A stretch of 10,119 bases of DNA from Erysipelotrichaceae bacterium (GCA_900759455.1 CAAEVI010000129.1:1-10119); one strand, 5' to 3'; numbered from the stretch's first letter, positions 1-6,332 are shown. Notes: generated by a model not told the origin, from the sequence alone. Made by a program: numbers and translations.

Positions 1-125
1 CGACAGGGGCAACGGGACCAACCGGAGCAACAGGAATGACAGGCCCAAGCGGCCCGACAGGGGCAACGGGACCAACCGGAGCAACAGGAATGACAGGCCC
101 AAGCGGCCCGACAGGGGCAACGGGA
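1..125 (+). repeat. 54-bp tandem repeat in collagen region
   Basis: Bases 1-54 are repeated identically at 55-108, and the first 17 bases of the unit recur at 109-125 before the copies diverge. Each unit encodes 18 residues, i.e. six Gly-X-Y triplets, so gain or loss of a unit keeps the frame. More copies may lie before the window. Downstream triplets (126-287) code for similar residues with different synonymous codons, so the identical units look like a recent duplication. Confidence 0.95.
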
Positions 126-698
126 ATGATGGGGCCGACGGGCCCAACGGGAGCTACCGGTCCTACAGGAGCCACCGGTCCAAGCGGATCAACTGGTGCG
201 ACAGGACCTTCAGGAACCACCGGTCCAAGTGGCCCGACGGGAGCAACTGGTGCAACGGGAGCCACCGGTCCAAGAGGAGCGACTGGAACATCCACACAGA
301 GTCTTGCAGCAGTGAACAATATGGATACACCTGTTTCCGGTAATGGCTTAGTAAGTTTATATCAAACGGTAGCCAACAATGGAGAAGCAATTACTCATGT
401 AAAAGGTTCTCCTTTCATCTCGATCGAACAGCCGGGATTATATGAAGTGTATTATCAGACAAGGGTTCGGGTTGAGGCACAGTCTTATCCGGTCACAACA
501 GAGACAATGATCTTGTTTGACGGAGAAACAGTTCCTCATTCGCAAGATCATGCGGTTGTTGCTTCTTCGACAGACGAAGCTTTGATGAGCGGCTATGCAC
601 TGTTTTATGCAGAATCACCGTCAACTTTGTATTTACGAAATACGCTGGAGAACACTCACTTTAATGATACCGTTTTAATGGTCAAGAAAGTATCATGA
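1..698 (+). CDS. Collagen-like (Gly-X-Y) surface/exosporium protein, 5' end cut by window
   Basis: Partial gene: the frame is open from base 3 with no start in view, so the ATG at 36 is an internal Met of the repeat, not the start. Bases 3-287 encode uninterrupted Gly-X-Y triplets, mostly GPT, GAT, GPS and GMT, very rich in Thr. This is the composition of bacterial collagen-like spore glycoproteins such as BclA, whose Thr residues carry O-glycans. The remaining 136 residues are non-repetitive, alternate hydrophobic and polar residues as beta strands do (LYEVYYQTRVRV, TLYLRNTL) and end near LMVKKVS. That length and pattern fit the C1q/TNF-like trimerising domain of the BclA family. An extracellular or spore-surface location is inferred, since the N-terminus is not visible. 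A glycosyltransferase gene follows on the same strand. The collagen call is secure; the exosporium role is inferred. Confidence 0.85.
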   Translation, partial: TGATGPTGATGMTGPSGPTGATGPTGATGMTGPSGPTGATGMMGPTGPTGATGPTGATGPSGSTGATGPSGTTGPSGPTGATGATGATGPRGATGTSTQSLAAVNNMDTPVSGNGLVSLYQTVANNGEAITHVKGSPFISIEQPGLYEVYYQTRVRVEAQSYPVTTETMILFDGETVPHSQDHAVVASSTDEALMSGYALFYAESPSTLYLRNTLENTHFNDTVLMVKKVS

Positions 699-701
699 GA
701 A

Positions 702-719
702 GACCGCCGACAGGCGGTC
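702..719 (+). promoter_or_regulatory. Perfect 7-bp hairpin between collagen gene and glycosyltransferase
   Basis: GACCGCC (702-708) and GGCGGTC (713-719) pair perfectly around the loop GACA. It begins 4 bases after the collagen gene stop and ends 23 bases before the glycosyltransferase ATG. No T-run follows, so it is not a canonical intrinsic terminator. It could stabilise the upstream mRNA end, mark a processing site, or reduce expression of the downstream gene. Confidence 0.6.
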
Positions 720-726
720 ATTACAT

Positions 727-737
727 AAAAGGGGCGG
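727..737 (+). promoter_or_regulatory. Ribosome binding site that sets the glycosyltransferase start
   Basis: AAAAGGGGCGG ends a few bases before the ATG at 743; the GGGG block is 8 bases away from it. The alternative in-frame ATG at 695 overlaps the previous stop (ATGA), has no purine-rich site, and would translate the hairpin into a non-conserved N-terminal tail. The start at 743 is therefore preferred. Confidence 0.65.
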
Positions 738-742
738 ATGCG

Positions 743-1807
743 ATGTTTTCGATAAGTGTGTGCATGATTGTAAAAAACGAGGAAAAAGTGATTGGCCGTT
801 GTTTATCGTGTGTTCGTTCGTTTGCGGATGAGATCATTGTTGTGGATACCGGATCGAGCGATGATACAATCGCTATTGCCCGGGAAATGGGAGCCGTTGT
901 TTACGAGCAGGAATGGACAGATGACTTTGCTGCCGCCCGCAACTATTCTTTTTCAAAAGCAAACTGTGATTATCAGATGTGGCTGGATGCAGACGATGTG
1001 ATTGATCAGATAAATCAGGAAAAGATCCTTGCTTTAAAGCAGGACATGGACCCGAATACGGATGTCGTAATGATGACTTATGAAATGTCACATGCATCTT
1101 ATGAAGCACCATTAAAGTTTGAAAGAGAACGGCTAGTGAAAACAAACCGACATTTTCAGTGGGAGGGCCGTGTTCATGAGAACATCAGATATAGCGGCAG
1201 TATCCTGCATACTGATATCTGCATTCGGCATCAAAAAGAATATATCAATGATCCAAACCGCAACTTAAAGATATTCGAATCAATGTTAAAGGAAGGAGAA
1301 ACTTTTACAGAAAGAGATCTTTATTATTATGCAAGAGAACTCAAAGATCATGGGCGCTATGATGAGGCAATAACCTGTTACAAAAGCTTCTTGAAACAGG
1401 GCGGATGGAAAGAAGATCTGATTCAGGCCTGCTGCGATCTGGGTCACTGTTATCTCCATATTCAGGAAAAGAAAAAAGCACTGACTGCCTATTTTCACAG
1501 TTTTGTTTACGAAAGGCCGGTAAGCCGGATCTGCAATGCCATCGGTGCATGGATGATGGAGGAAAAGAGATTTGAAGAAGCCGTTTACTGGTATCAACAG
1601 TCTCTTTGTTCCAAACACCGCGGCGGATTTGAAAATCAGGATGAGCATCTGTTCCTCCCGGCATATCAGTTGTCTGTCTGTTATTATTATTTAGATGAAA
1701 AAAAAGCTGCATGCCATTGGTTTTATGCAGCAAAAAAATGTCATCCGAAACATCCTTTGATCCTGGAAAATGAAAGATTCCATAAAAAAGGCATCTTGTC
1801 TGATTGA
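743..1807 (+). CDS. Family 2 glycosyltransferase with TPR-like C-terminal half
   Basis: Predicted cytosolic enzyme of 354 residues that transfers sugar from a nucleotide-activated donor. The N-terminal GT-A fold is clear: ISVCMIVKNEE (4-14), VDTGSSDDT (34-42) in the nucleotide-binding region, and the metal-binding DxD motif as LDADD (81-85). WEGRVHE (140-146) is also typical of this GT2 subgroup. Residues about 190-340 are helical repeats with TPR-like spacing (YYYARELKDHGRYDEAITCY, then ALTAYFHS and EEAVYWYQQSL). This architecture is common in Firmicute protein or surface glycosyltransferases. It follows a Thr-rich collagen-like gene by 44 bases on the same strand, and in C. difficile a comparable gene (sgtA) sits next to bclA3 and glycosylates it. 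The collagen-like protein as substrate is inferred from context only. The gene ends 8 bases from the convergent yggS-type gene. Confidence 0.88.
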   Translation: MFSISVCMIVKNEEKVIGRCLSCVRSFADEIIVVDTGSSDDTIAIAREMGAVVYEQEWTDDFAAARNYSFSKANCDYQMWLDADDVIDQINQEKILALKQDMDPNTDVVMMTYEMSHASYEAPLKFERERLVKTNRHFQWEGRVHENIRYSGSILHTDICIRHQKEYINDPNRNLKIFESMLKEGETFTERDLYYYARELKDHGRYDEAITCYKSFLKQGGWKEDLIQACCDLGHCYLHIQEKKKALTAYFHSFVYERPVSRICNAIGAWMMEEKRFEEAVYWYQQSLCSKHRGGFENQDEHLFLPAYQLSVCYYYLDEKKAACHWFYAAKKCHPKHPLILENERFHKKGILSD

Positions 1808-1817
1808 CAAAATGCCT
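1789..1817. terminator. Hairpin shared by the two convergent gene ends
   Basis: AGGCAT-C-TTGTC (1789-1800) pairs with GACAA-A-ATGCCT (1806-1817) around loop TGATT: 11 base pairs with one C/A mismatch. An A-run lies on the left (1784-1789) and T-rich sequence (ATTTATT) on the right, as expected for a terminator working in both directions. Both stop codons (1805-1807 on +, 1816-1818 on -) lie within or at the edge of it. Confidence 0.7.
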
Positions 1818-2466
1818 ATTTATTATAGTTTCGCGGTCCAAAAATATCCGAACCGATCCGTACCATGTTCGAACCGTGGGCAACAGCCAGCTTCCAGTCA
1901 GCACTCATGCCCATGGAAAGCCATCGAATAGAATCACCATACAGATCCTGCGCCTGTAAGAAAAGCTGATGTACCTGTTCGAAGCAGTCTTCGATATGCT
2001 TTTGATCATCTGTATTCGGGCCTACGCACATGAGTCCCTGAATATCGATATGAGGAAAATCCTTTTTGCATGTTTCGATAAAAGAAAGAACATCCTCTTT
2101 AAGCAGTCCTGTTTTGTTTTCTTCCTGTGAAATATTCACTTCGACCAGCACAGGAATTGTTTTCTCCAGTTTTCCCGCCTGTTTTTCAATTTCCTTTGCC
2201 AGTGGCAGGGAATCAAGACTTTGGATCATATCAACATAAGGCAATACCTGCTTTACTTTATTGCGCTGCAGATGGCCGATCATATGCCAGTGATAACGTT
2301 CATCATATTTTGCGGTGATTTCCTGTACTTTGTTTTCTCCGAAAATGCTGCATCCGGCTGCAAATGCTTCATCGATTTCTTCTTTGGTGCGGGTTTTGCT
2401 GACCGCGATAAGTGTAACGTGTGCAGGCAGTTCTTTTTGAATGCGCTGCAGATTTTCCAGATTCAT
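1816..2466 (-). CDS. yggS: YggS/PipY-family PLP homeostasis protein
   Basis: Cytosolic PLP-binding protein of 216 residues, with a single alanine-racemase-like barrel and no known catalytic reaction. The family buffers pyridoxal 5'-phosphate and affects amino-acid balance. Signatures are in order: AVSKTR (21-26) with the PLP lysine K24, FGENKVQE (42-49), WHMIGHLQRNKV (60-71), GLMCVGP (144-150), LSMGMSAD (183-190) and GSNMVRIGSDIFG (198-210), the phosphate-binding end. The ATG at 2466 is chosen because GAGAGGGATGG lies just upstream and homologues begin a few residues before this point. An in-frame ATG at 2550 would add 28 hydrophobic residues read through the promoter region. Length is close to the family norm of about 220-235. 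In Gram-positives the gene is often near divisome genes; here it is instead downstream of a PAP2 phosphatase and separated from it by a terminator. Confidence 0.95.
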   Translation of the reverse strand: MNLENLQRIQKELPAHVTLIAVSKTRTKEEIDEAFAAGCSIFGENKVQEITAKYDERYHWHMIGHLQRNKVKQVLPYVDMIQSLDSLPLAKEIEKQAGKLEKTIPVLVEVNISQEENKTGLLKEDVLSFIETCKKDFPHIDIQGLMCVGPNTDDQKHIEDCFEQVHQLFLQAQDLYGDSIRWLSMGMSADWKLAVAHGSNMVRIGSDIFGPRNYNK

Positions 2467-2490
2467 AATTCCATCCCTCTCTCTGCATTT

Positions 2491-2519
2491 ATGATACAAC
2501 AAATGCTGAAAAAGTACAA
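2491..2519 (-). promoter_or_regulatory. Candidate promoter of the yggS-type gene
   Basis: On the minus strand, TTGTAC (2514-2519) and TATCAT (2491-2496) are separated by 17 bases. The -10 differs from TATAAT at one base, while the -35 matches TTGACA only at TTG. It lies between the PAP2 terminator and the yggS ribosome binding site, where an independent promoter is expected. Confidence 0.45.
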
Positions 2520-2556
2520 AAATAAAAGAGACAGTGAATGACATGAACAAAGCATA

Positions 2557-2603
2557 AAAAAGTATCTCTTGAATGAAGCTCAGACATTCAAGAGATACTT
2601 TTT
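2557..2603 (-). terminator. Intrinsic terminator of the PAP2 gene
   Basis: A perfect 19-bp inverted repeat (2557-2575 with 2585-2603) with a 9-base loop. Read on the minus strand it ends in a run of six T. The stem includes two bases of the PAP2 stop codon (2602-2604), so termination directly follows the gene. The A/T-tailed symmetry would also stop transcription arriving on the + strand. Confidence 0.88.
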
Positions 2604-3264
2604 AGTCAGCAAGAAAATGAAGCTTTGTAGAATAAAAGATGCGGCGCCAGTTTGTATGGAATGTCACATAGTACAGCACCAGACTAAGAAGAAGACCGGC
2701 AATGACATCAATGACGGAATGTTGCTTTAAAAACATCGTAGAAAGAATAATTGAGATGCCGATGCAGGCAGAACCGGCATTGATCAGCAGCCGATGTTTA
2801 AAATAAGGGTAACGCAGGATGACCAGCATGATGGCAAATGTACTGGCCACATGAATGGAAGGACAGACATTTGCTGAATCATCCACGCCCTGAATGAAAC
2901 TCACCATCCAGGCAAACACATTGTCTACCGTAAAATCTACTCGAAGATCGATCCCGTTAGGGACAATAAAGTAAATAAGCAGAGAAATGGACATGCCCAG
3001 AAACATGAAAAAACATAGGTCCTGAAAGTAGCGCTTATTCTTAAACAGGAAATAAAGCAAAGAACCGAACATGAACGGAAACCATACCAGATAAGGTACG
3101 ATAAAATATTCGTTGAAAGGAATCATATTATCCCAGTCGGAATGAATAATGATCTTAGGTGTCATAAAGTGTTCCAAAAGCATGAAACAAATCAGATAAG
3201 GAATATAATAGAGCAGCCACAAGCTGTAGGGGTGCATTTTGATCCAGTTTATCATCTGCTTCAA
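2602..3264 (-). CDS. PAP2-superfamily membrane phosphatase, TTG start
   Basis: Integral membrane protein of 220 residues with about five or six hydrophobic segments (roughly 14-31, 55-75, 83-101, 138-151, 162-178, 186-203). The PAP2 (type 2 phosphatidic acid phosphatase) active-site elements are present: a degenerate first motif around IDLRVD (105-110), CPSIH (134-138) with the catalytic-triad His, and STMFLKQHSVID (175-186) with H182 and D186, where a Lys stands at the usual Arg position. IPFNEYFIVPYLVW (48-61) resembles the AUR1-like branch. Such proteins remove phosphate from lipids such as phosphatidate or undecaprenyl diphosphate; the substrate here is unknown. The TTG at 3264 is preferred because AAAGAGGTG lies 6 bases upstream, whereas the ATG at 3255 would be 15 bases from that site. 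An ATG at 3342 would add a tail with no ribosome site. Confidence 0.85.
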   Translation of the reverse strand: MKQMINWIKMHPYSLWLLYYIPYLICFMLLEHFMTPKIIIHSDWDNMIPFNEYFIVPYLVWFPFMFGSLLYFLFKNKRYFQDLCFFMFLGMSISLLIYFIVPNGIDLRVDFTVDNVFAWMVSFIQGVDDSANVCPSIHVASTFAIMLVILRYPYFKHRLLINAGSACIGISIILSTMFLKQHSVIDVIAGLLLSLVLYYVTFHTNWRRIFYSTKLHFLAD

Positions 3265-3270
3265 TCTATT

Positions 3271-3279
3271 CACCTCTTT
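3271..3279 (-). promoter_or_regulatory. Ribosome binding site that selects a TTG start
   Basis: AAAGAGGTG on the minus strand is 6 bases from the TTG at 3264-3262, standard spacing. The nearby ATG three codons later would be poorly spaced. This is the main reason for calling the non-ATG start. Confidence 0.65.
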
Positions 3280-3292
3280 CTTCAATTGTATT

Positions 3293-3320
3293 ATTTTAAC
3301 ACGATGTATTGAAATTGAAA
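3293..3320 (-). promoter_or_regulatory. Weak candidate promoter of the PAP2 gene
   Basis: On the minus strand TAAAAT (3293-3298) is a good -10, with only a poor -35 (TTTCAA, 3315-3320) at 16 bases. A second -10-like TACAAT (3285-3290) would start transcription inside the ribosome site and is less likely. The divergent spacer 3265-3449 must hold promoters for both neighbours; I see nothing else in it. Confidence 0.3.
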
Positions 3321-3393
3321 GAAAAACAGTTAAATATGACAAAAATGAATGAATGAGAGAAGGACAGATTCTCAGACGGCGTTTTGCGTTTTT

Positions 3394-3422
3394 TTGTTTC
3401 GTCCGGCAAAAAGTGATAAAAT
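3394..3422 (+). promoter_or_regulatory. Candidate promoter of glpK
   Basis: TTGTTT (3394-3399) and TAAAAT (3417-3422) are 17 bases apart, ending 27 bases before the glpK ATG. The -10 matches 5 of 6 and the -35 matches the TTG core. A second -10-like GATAAT lies at 3426-3431. No cre-like operator or antiterminator is evident here. Confidence 0.5.
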
Positions 3423-3449
3423 GGAGATAATGTAAAGGCAGGTGTCACA

Positions 3450-4931
3450 ATGAAGCAGTATATTATGGCAATTGACCAGGGAACAACAAGTTCCAGGGCC
3501 ATTCTGTTTGATGAATCGAGCAATATCATTGCTACAGCACAAAAAGAAGTAGATACATATTATCCGCATCCCGGATGGGTCGAGCAAAATGCAAATGATA
3601 TCTGGGCGAGCGTGGTCGGTGTGATGAATGAAGTCGTTGCCCGTTCCAATATTTCCAGTGAGCAGATTGCCGCTGTCGGAATTACCAATCAGCGTGAGAC
3701 AACGGTAATCTGGGAGAAAAAGAGCGGGAAGCCGATCGACTTCGCCATTGTATGGCAGTCAAGACAGAGTGATCATTATTGCCGGGAATTGAAAGAGCAG
3801 GGGAAAGAAGAATGGATCAAAAGGAAGACCGGATTACAGCTGGATCCTTATTTTTCCGCAAGCAAGATTCGTTTCCTTTTGGATAAACATGATGCGCAGC
3901 AGCGTGCTGAGCAGGGCGAACTTTGTTTCGGGACGATCGATACATGGCTGGTCTGGAAACTGACCAACGGGAAAAAACATATTACGGATGTATCGAATGC
4001 ATCACGGACCATGCTGATGAATCTGGAAACATTGACTTATGATGATGAGCTGCTGAAGCTATGGAACATTCCGAAATGCATGCTTCCTGAAATTGTCGAT
4101 ACCAGCGGCATGCTGGGCGTCATCGAGGGGATCTTTCCTTCCGCTGTTCCGATCTGTTCGATTGTCGGTGATCAGCAGGCAGCTTTGTTCGGACAGACCT
4201 GTTTCCATGAAGGGGATGTCAAAAATACATATGGAACAGGATGCTTTTTGCTGATGAACACAAAAGACAAACTGATACGATCCAAAAACGGTCTGGTAAC
4301 ATGTGCCGGATGGAGGATCCACGGTAAGACCGATTATGTACTGGAAGGCAGTGTGTTTGTTGCCGGTGCTGCTGTTCAGTGGCTGCGTGACGGGCTTCGT
4401 TTGATATCTTCAAGCTCGGAAAGCGAGGAACGTGCCAAAAGTGTTGCTGACAGTGACGGCGTCATCGTAGTACCTGCTTTTACCGGCCTGGGTGCACCCT
4501 ACTGGAGAGCGGATGTAAAAGGGGCCATGTTCGGTCTGACAAGAGGAACCAGGCAGGAACATATCATTCGAGCGACACTGGAATCTCTTGCATTTCAAAG
4601 CTGCGATGTGATTGCGGCGATGGAGGAAGATGCGGACATGCCGATCCAGCGTCTGCAGGTGGACGGCGGTGCAAGCCGCAATGAGTTCCTTATGCAGTTT
4701 CAAAGTGATCTGCTGAACGCCGGTGTGATACGGTCGACGATTTCAGAGACAACAGCTTTGGGTGCCGCATATCTGGCAGGCCTGGCTGTTCATTACTGGC
4801 GTGATCTGGAAGAAATCCAAAAGCAGTTTCAGATAGCACACACTTATCAGCCGCAGATGAGTGAATCAAAAAGAGAAGAATTATTGAAAGGATGGAAGAA
4901 GGCAATTCAGGCGGCAATTGCTTTCGCTTGA
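3450..4931 (+). CDS. glpK: Glycerol kinase
   Basis: Cytosolic FGGY-family kinase converting glycerol and ATP to sn-glycerol 3-phosphate, for glycolysis and lipid synthesis. Length of 493 residues is close to the usual ~500. Family landmarks: AIDQGTTSSR (7-16) at the phosphate-binding N-terminus, NQRETT (80-85) with glycerol-binding R82 and E83, VWQSRQ (101-106) with W102, DPYFSASK (132-139) with Y134, GDQQAALFGQ (240-249) with the catalytic-base D241, GTGCFLLMNT (262-271), GLGAPYW and the C-terminal VDGGASRNEFLMQFQ and ETTALGAAYLAG. All substrate residues are present. Start supported by AGGCAGGTG upstream. The stretch before D241 contains no His, whereas enterococcal GlpK has there the His phosphorylated by HPr. 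No glycerol facilitator or glycerol-phosphate dehydrogenase gene is adjacent. A dehydrogenase gene follows after 1 base, suggesting one transcript. Confidence 0.97.
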   Translation: MKQYIMAIDQGTTSSRAILFDESSNIIATAQKEVDTYYPHPGWVEQNANDIWASVVGVMNEVVARSNISSEQIAAVGITNQRETTVIWEKKSGKPIDFAIVWQSRQSDHYCRELKEQGKEEWIKRKTGLQLDPYFSASKIRFLLDKHDAQQRAEQGELCFGTIDTWLVWKLTNGKKHITDVSNASRTMLMNLETLTYDDELLKLWNIPKCMLPEIVDTSGMLGVIEGIFPSAVPICSIVGDQQAALFGQTCFHEGDVKNTYGTGCFLLMNTKDKLIRSKNGLVTCAGWRIHGKTDYVLEGSVFVAGAAVQWLRDGLRLISSSSESEERAKSVADSDGVIVVPAFTGLGAPYWRADVKGAMFGLTRGTRQEHIIRATLESLAFQSCDVIAAMEEDADMPIQRLQVDGGASRNEFLMQFQSDLLNAGVIRSTISETTALGAAYLAGLAVHYWRDLEEIQKQFQIAHTYQPQMSESKREELLKGWKKAIQAAIAFA

Positions 4932-4932
4932 T

Positions 4933-5829
4933 ATGAAAGTTCAATGTCTCAGTCAGTTAAGTGAAACATGTATGACGGCATTAAAAGAACGTTATGAAAT
5001 TTGTGATGATACTACGGCGCAGGTGATCGTAGGCAATCCGGATCCTGAATCATTATCCGAATATAAGCGTTTGGAACTGATTCAGCTGGAAAGTGCCGGT
5101 TATGATCAGTATGATGTGGAAATGCTGAATCAAAACAAGATCCGGCTGTGCAACGCTTCAGGCTGTTTCGGTGATGTGATCAGCGAATATGTTATCGGAA
5201 CTTTAATCATGATGATGCAGCATCTGGATCGTTATGTCCTGCAGCAGCGTGAACATATATGGAAAAAAGCAAATAAGGTAAGAATGATCAGCGGTTCAAC
5301 AGTTGTGATCGTCGGTATGGGAAATATCGGCTCATCATTGGCGCATCGGATGCATCATCTTGGTGCACAGGTCATCGGTGTGCGTAAACATGTTGAACAA
5401 AGTGTTGCAGGAGTGGAGAAAATGATAGAACTGAAACAGCTGGATGAAGTTCTGCCATGTGCGGATGCAGTCATTTTATGCCTTCCGTCAAATGAAGAAA
5501 CGAACGGCTTTTTTACACATCGCTTATTTTCGCTGATGAAAGAAGATGCCATTTTTGTTAATGTGGGAAGAGGCTCCCTGGTTGCTTTGGATGATGTTGC
5601 GGAAGCCTTGAACTCAAAAAGCATTGGCGGGGCAATTCTGGATGTAACACAGATAGAGCCGCTGCCGCAAGATCATCCGTTATGGGATTGTGAGAATTTG
5701 ATCTTGACACCGCATGTAGCCGGAACGTTTGCAAATGAAGCAAGCTTTACCCAGTTTGAAGAAATCGTGATGACCAATCTGCGTAACTACCATGAAGGGA
5801 AACCGTTGATCAATGAACGGCATCATTGA
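4933..5829 (+). CDS. D-isomer-specific 2-hydroxyacid dehydrogenase
   Basis: Cytosolic NAD(P)H-dependent oxidoreductase of 298 residues that interconverts a 2-oxoacid and a D-2-hydroxyacid; the exact substrate (glyoxylate, hydroxypyruvate, pyruvate or other) cannot be read from sequence. Landmarks: ESAGYDQYD (53-61) in the substrate domain, the Rossmann loop GMGNIG (128-133), NVGRGSLV (210-217) with catalytic R213, IEPLPQDHPLW (241-251) with E242, and LTPHVAG (258-264) with catalytic H261. All three catalytic residues are intact. Length is slightly under the 310-340 typical of the family, the shortening being N-terminal. The ATG at 4933 lies 1 base after the glpK stop with only a weak AGGCGG 17 bases upstream, so translation is probably coupled. 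A TTG at 4918 overlapping glpK is an alternative start. No terminator is seen after the gene. Confidence 0.92.
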   Translation: MKVQCLSQLSETCMTALKERYEICDDTTAQVIVGNPDPESLSEYKRLELIQLESAGYDQYDVEMLNQNKIRLCNASGCFGDVISEYVIGTLIMMMQHLDRYVLQQREHIWKKANKVRMISGSTVVIVGMGNIGSSLAHRMHHLGAQVIGVRKHVEQSVAGVEKMIELKQLDEVLPCADAVILCLPSNEETNGFFTHRLFSLMKEDAIFVNVGRGSLVALDDVAEALNSKSIGGAILDVTQIEPLPQDHPLWDCENLILTPHVAGTFANEASFTQFEEIVMTNLRNYHEGKPLINERHH

Positions 5830-5852
5830 CAAAGAAAATGAGATAAGATAAT
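5826..5852 (+). promoter_or_regulatory. Candidate promoter of rpiB
   Basis: A perfect TTGACA (5826-5831) overlaps the stop codon of the dehydrogenase. The best -10 is GATAAT (5847-5852) with a short 15-base spacer; TAATGT at 5849-5854 gives 17 bases but a poorer match. The 55-base gap to rpiB holds no terminator, so read-through from glpK is also possible. Confidence 0.45.
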
Positions 5853-5884
5853 GTAAAAGACAGAAAGATAATTGAGGTGATAAA

Positions 5885-6328
5885 ATGAAAATAGCGATCG
5901 CATGTGATCATGGCGCATATGAATATAAGGAAATGATCAAAGACATGCTGTTGGCGCAGGGACATGAGGTGAAGGATTTCGGAACAGATTCACCGGCTTC
6001 CGTTGATTATCCGGATGTTGCACTGCCTTGTGCACAGGCTGTTGCCAGCGGAGAATATGAACGCGGTATCGTGATGTGCGGAACCGGCATCGGTGTATCC
6101 ATCACGGCAAATAAAGTGAAAGGCATTCGCTGTGCATTATGCAGTGATCCGTTAAGTGCACGTCTTACAAGAGAGCACAATGATACAAACATGCTTGCAT
6201 TTGGGCAGCGGATCATCGGCAGTGAACTGGCAAAAGAAATTGTCAATGTATGGCTGACTACACCATTCAGCAATGGTGAACGACATAAAAACAGAATCGA
6301 AAAAGTGATGGCCATCGAGAAATTATAA
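5885..6328 (+). CDS. rpiB: Ribose-5-phosphate isomerase B
   Basis: Cytosolic RpiB/LacAB-family isomerase of 147 residues, a typical length. It interconverts ribose 5-phosphate and ribulose 5-phosphate in the non-oxidative pentose phosphate pathway. Catalytic elements visible: ACDHGAYEYKE (6-16) with D8 and H9, DYPDVA (41-46), MCGTGIGVSI (64-73) with the proton-transfer Cys C65 and the anion loop, and REHNDTNML (96-104) with H98. Cys at position 65 matches RpiB rather than LacA. Allose-6-phosphate isomerase activity is a known side function in the family, but no allose genes are nearby. Start fixed by GAGGTGATAAA directly before the ATG. A small membrane protein gene follows after 4 bases, probably in the same operon. 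Confidence 0.96.
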   Translation: MKIAIACDHGAYEYKEMIKDMLLAQGHEVKDFGTDSPASVDYPDVALPCAQAVASGEYERGIVMCGTGIGVSITANKVKGIRCALCSDPLSARLTREHNDTNMLAFGQRIIGSELAKEIVNVWLTTPFSNGERHKNRIEKVMAIEKL

Positions 6329-6332
6329 TAAG

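Noticed and set aside
36..38. ATG at 36 as start of the collagen-like gene
   Set aside because: The Gly-X-Y frame is open to the window edge and this Met sits within the 54-bp repeat, which is duplicated with the same Met.
1..125. CRISPR-like or minisatellite noncoding array
   Set aside because: The repeats are contiguous with no spacers and encode in-frame Gly-X-Y triplets.
695..742. Upstream ATG of the glycosyltransferase, overlapping the collagen gene stop
   Set aside because: No ribosome site, and the extra 16 residues are a translation of the hairpin; the ATG at 743 has AAAAGGGG at good spacing and begins directly with the GT2 strand.
1341..1904. 187-codon minus-strand frame across the convergent gene ends
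   Set aside because: It overlaps the glycosyltransferase and the end of the yggS-type gene, crosses the terminator, and shows no recognisable domain.
2467..2550. 28-residue N-terminal extension of the yggS-type protein, possibly a signal anchor
   Set aside because: It spans the likely promoter and ribosome site; family members are cytosolic and start near the chosen ATG.
3371..3400. Possible terminator or attenuator before glpK (GACGGCG region with T-run)
   Set aside because: Only 4 bases pair convincingly and the T-run overlaps the -35 of the glpK promoter, so it is better explained as promoter sequence.
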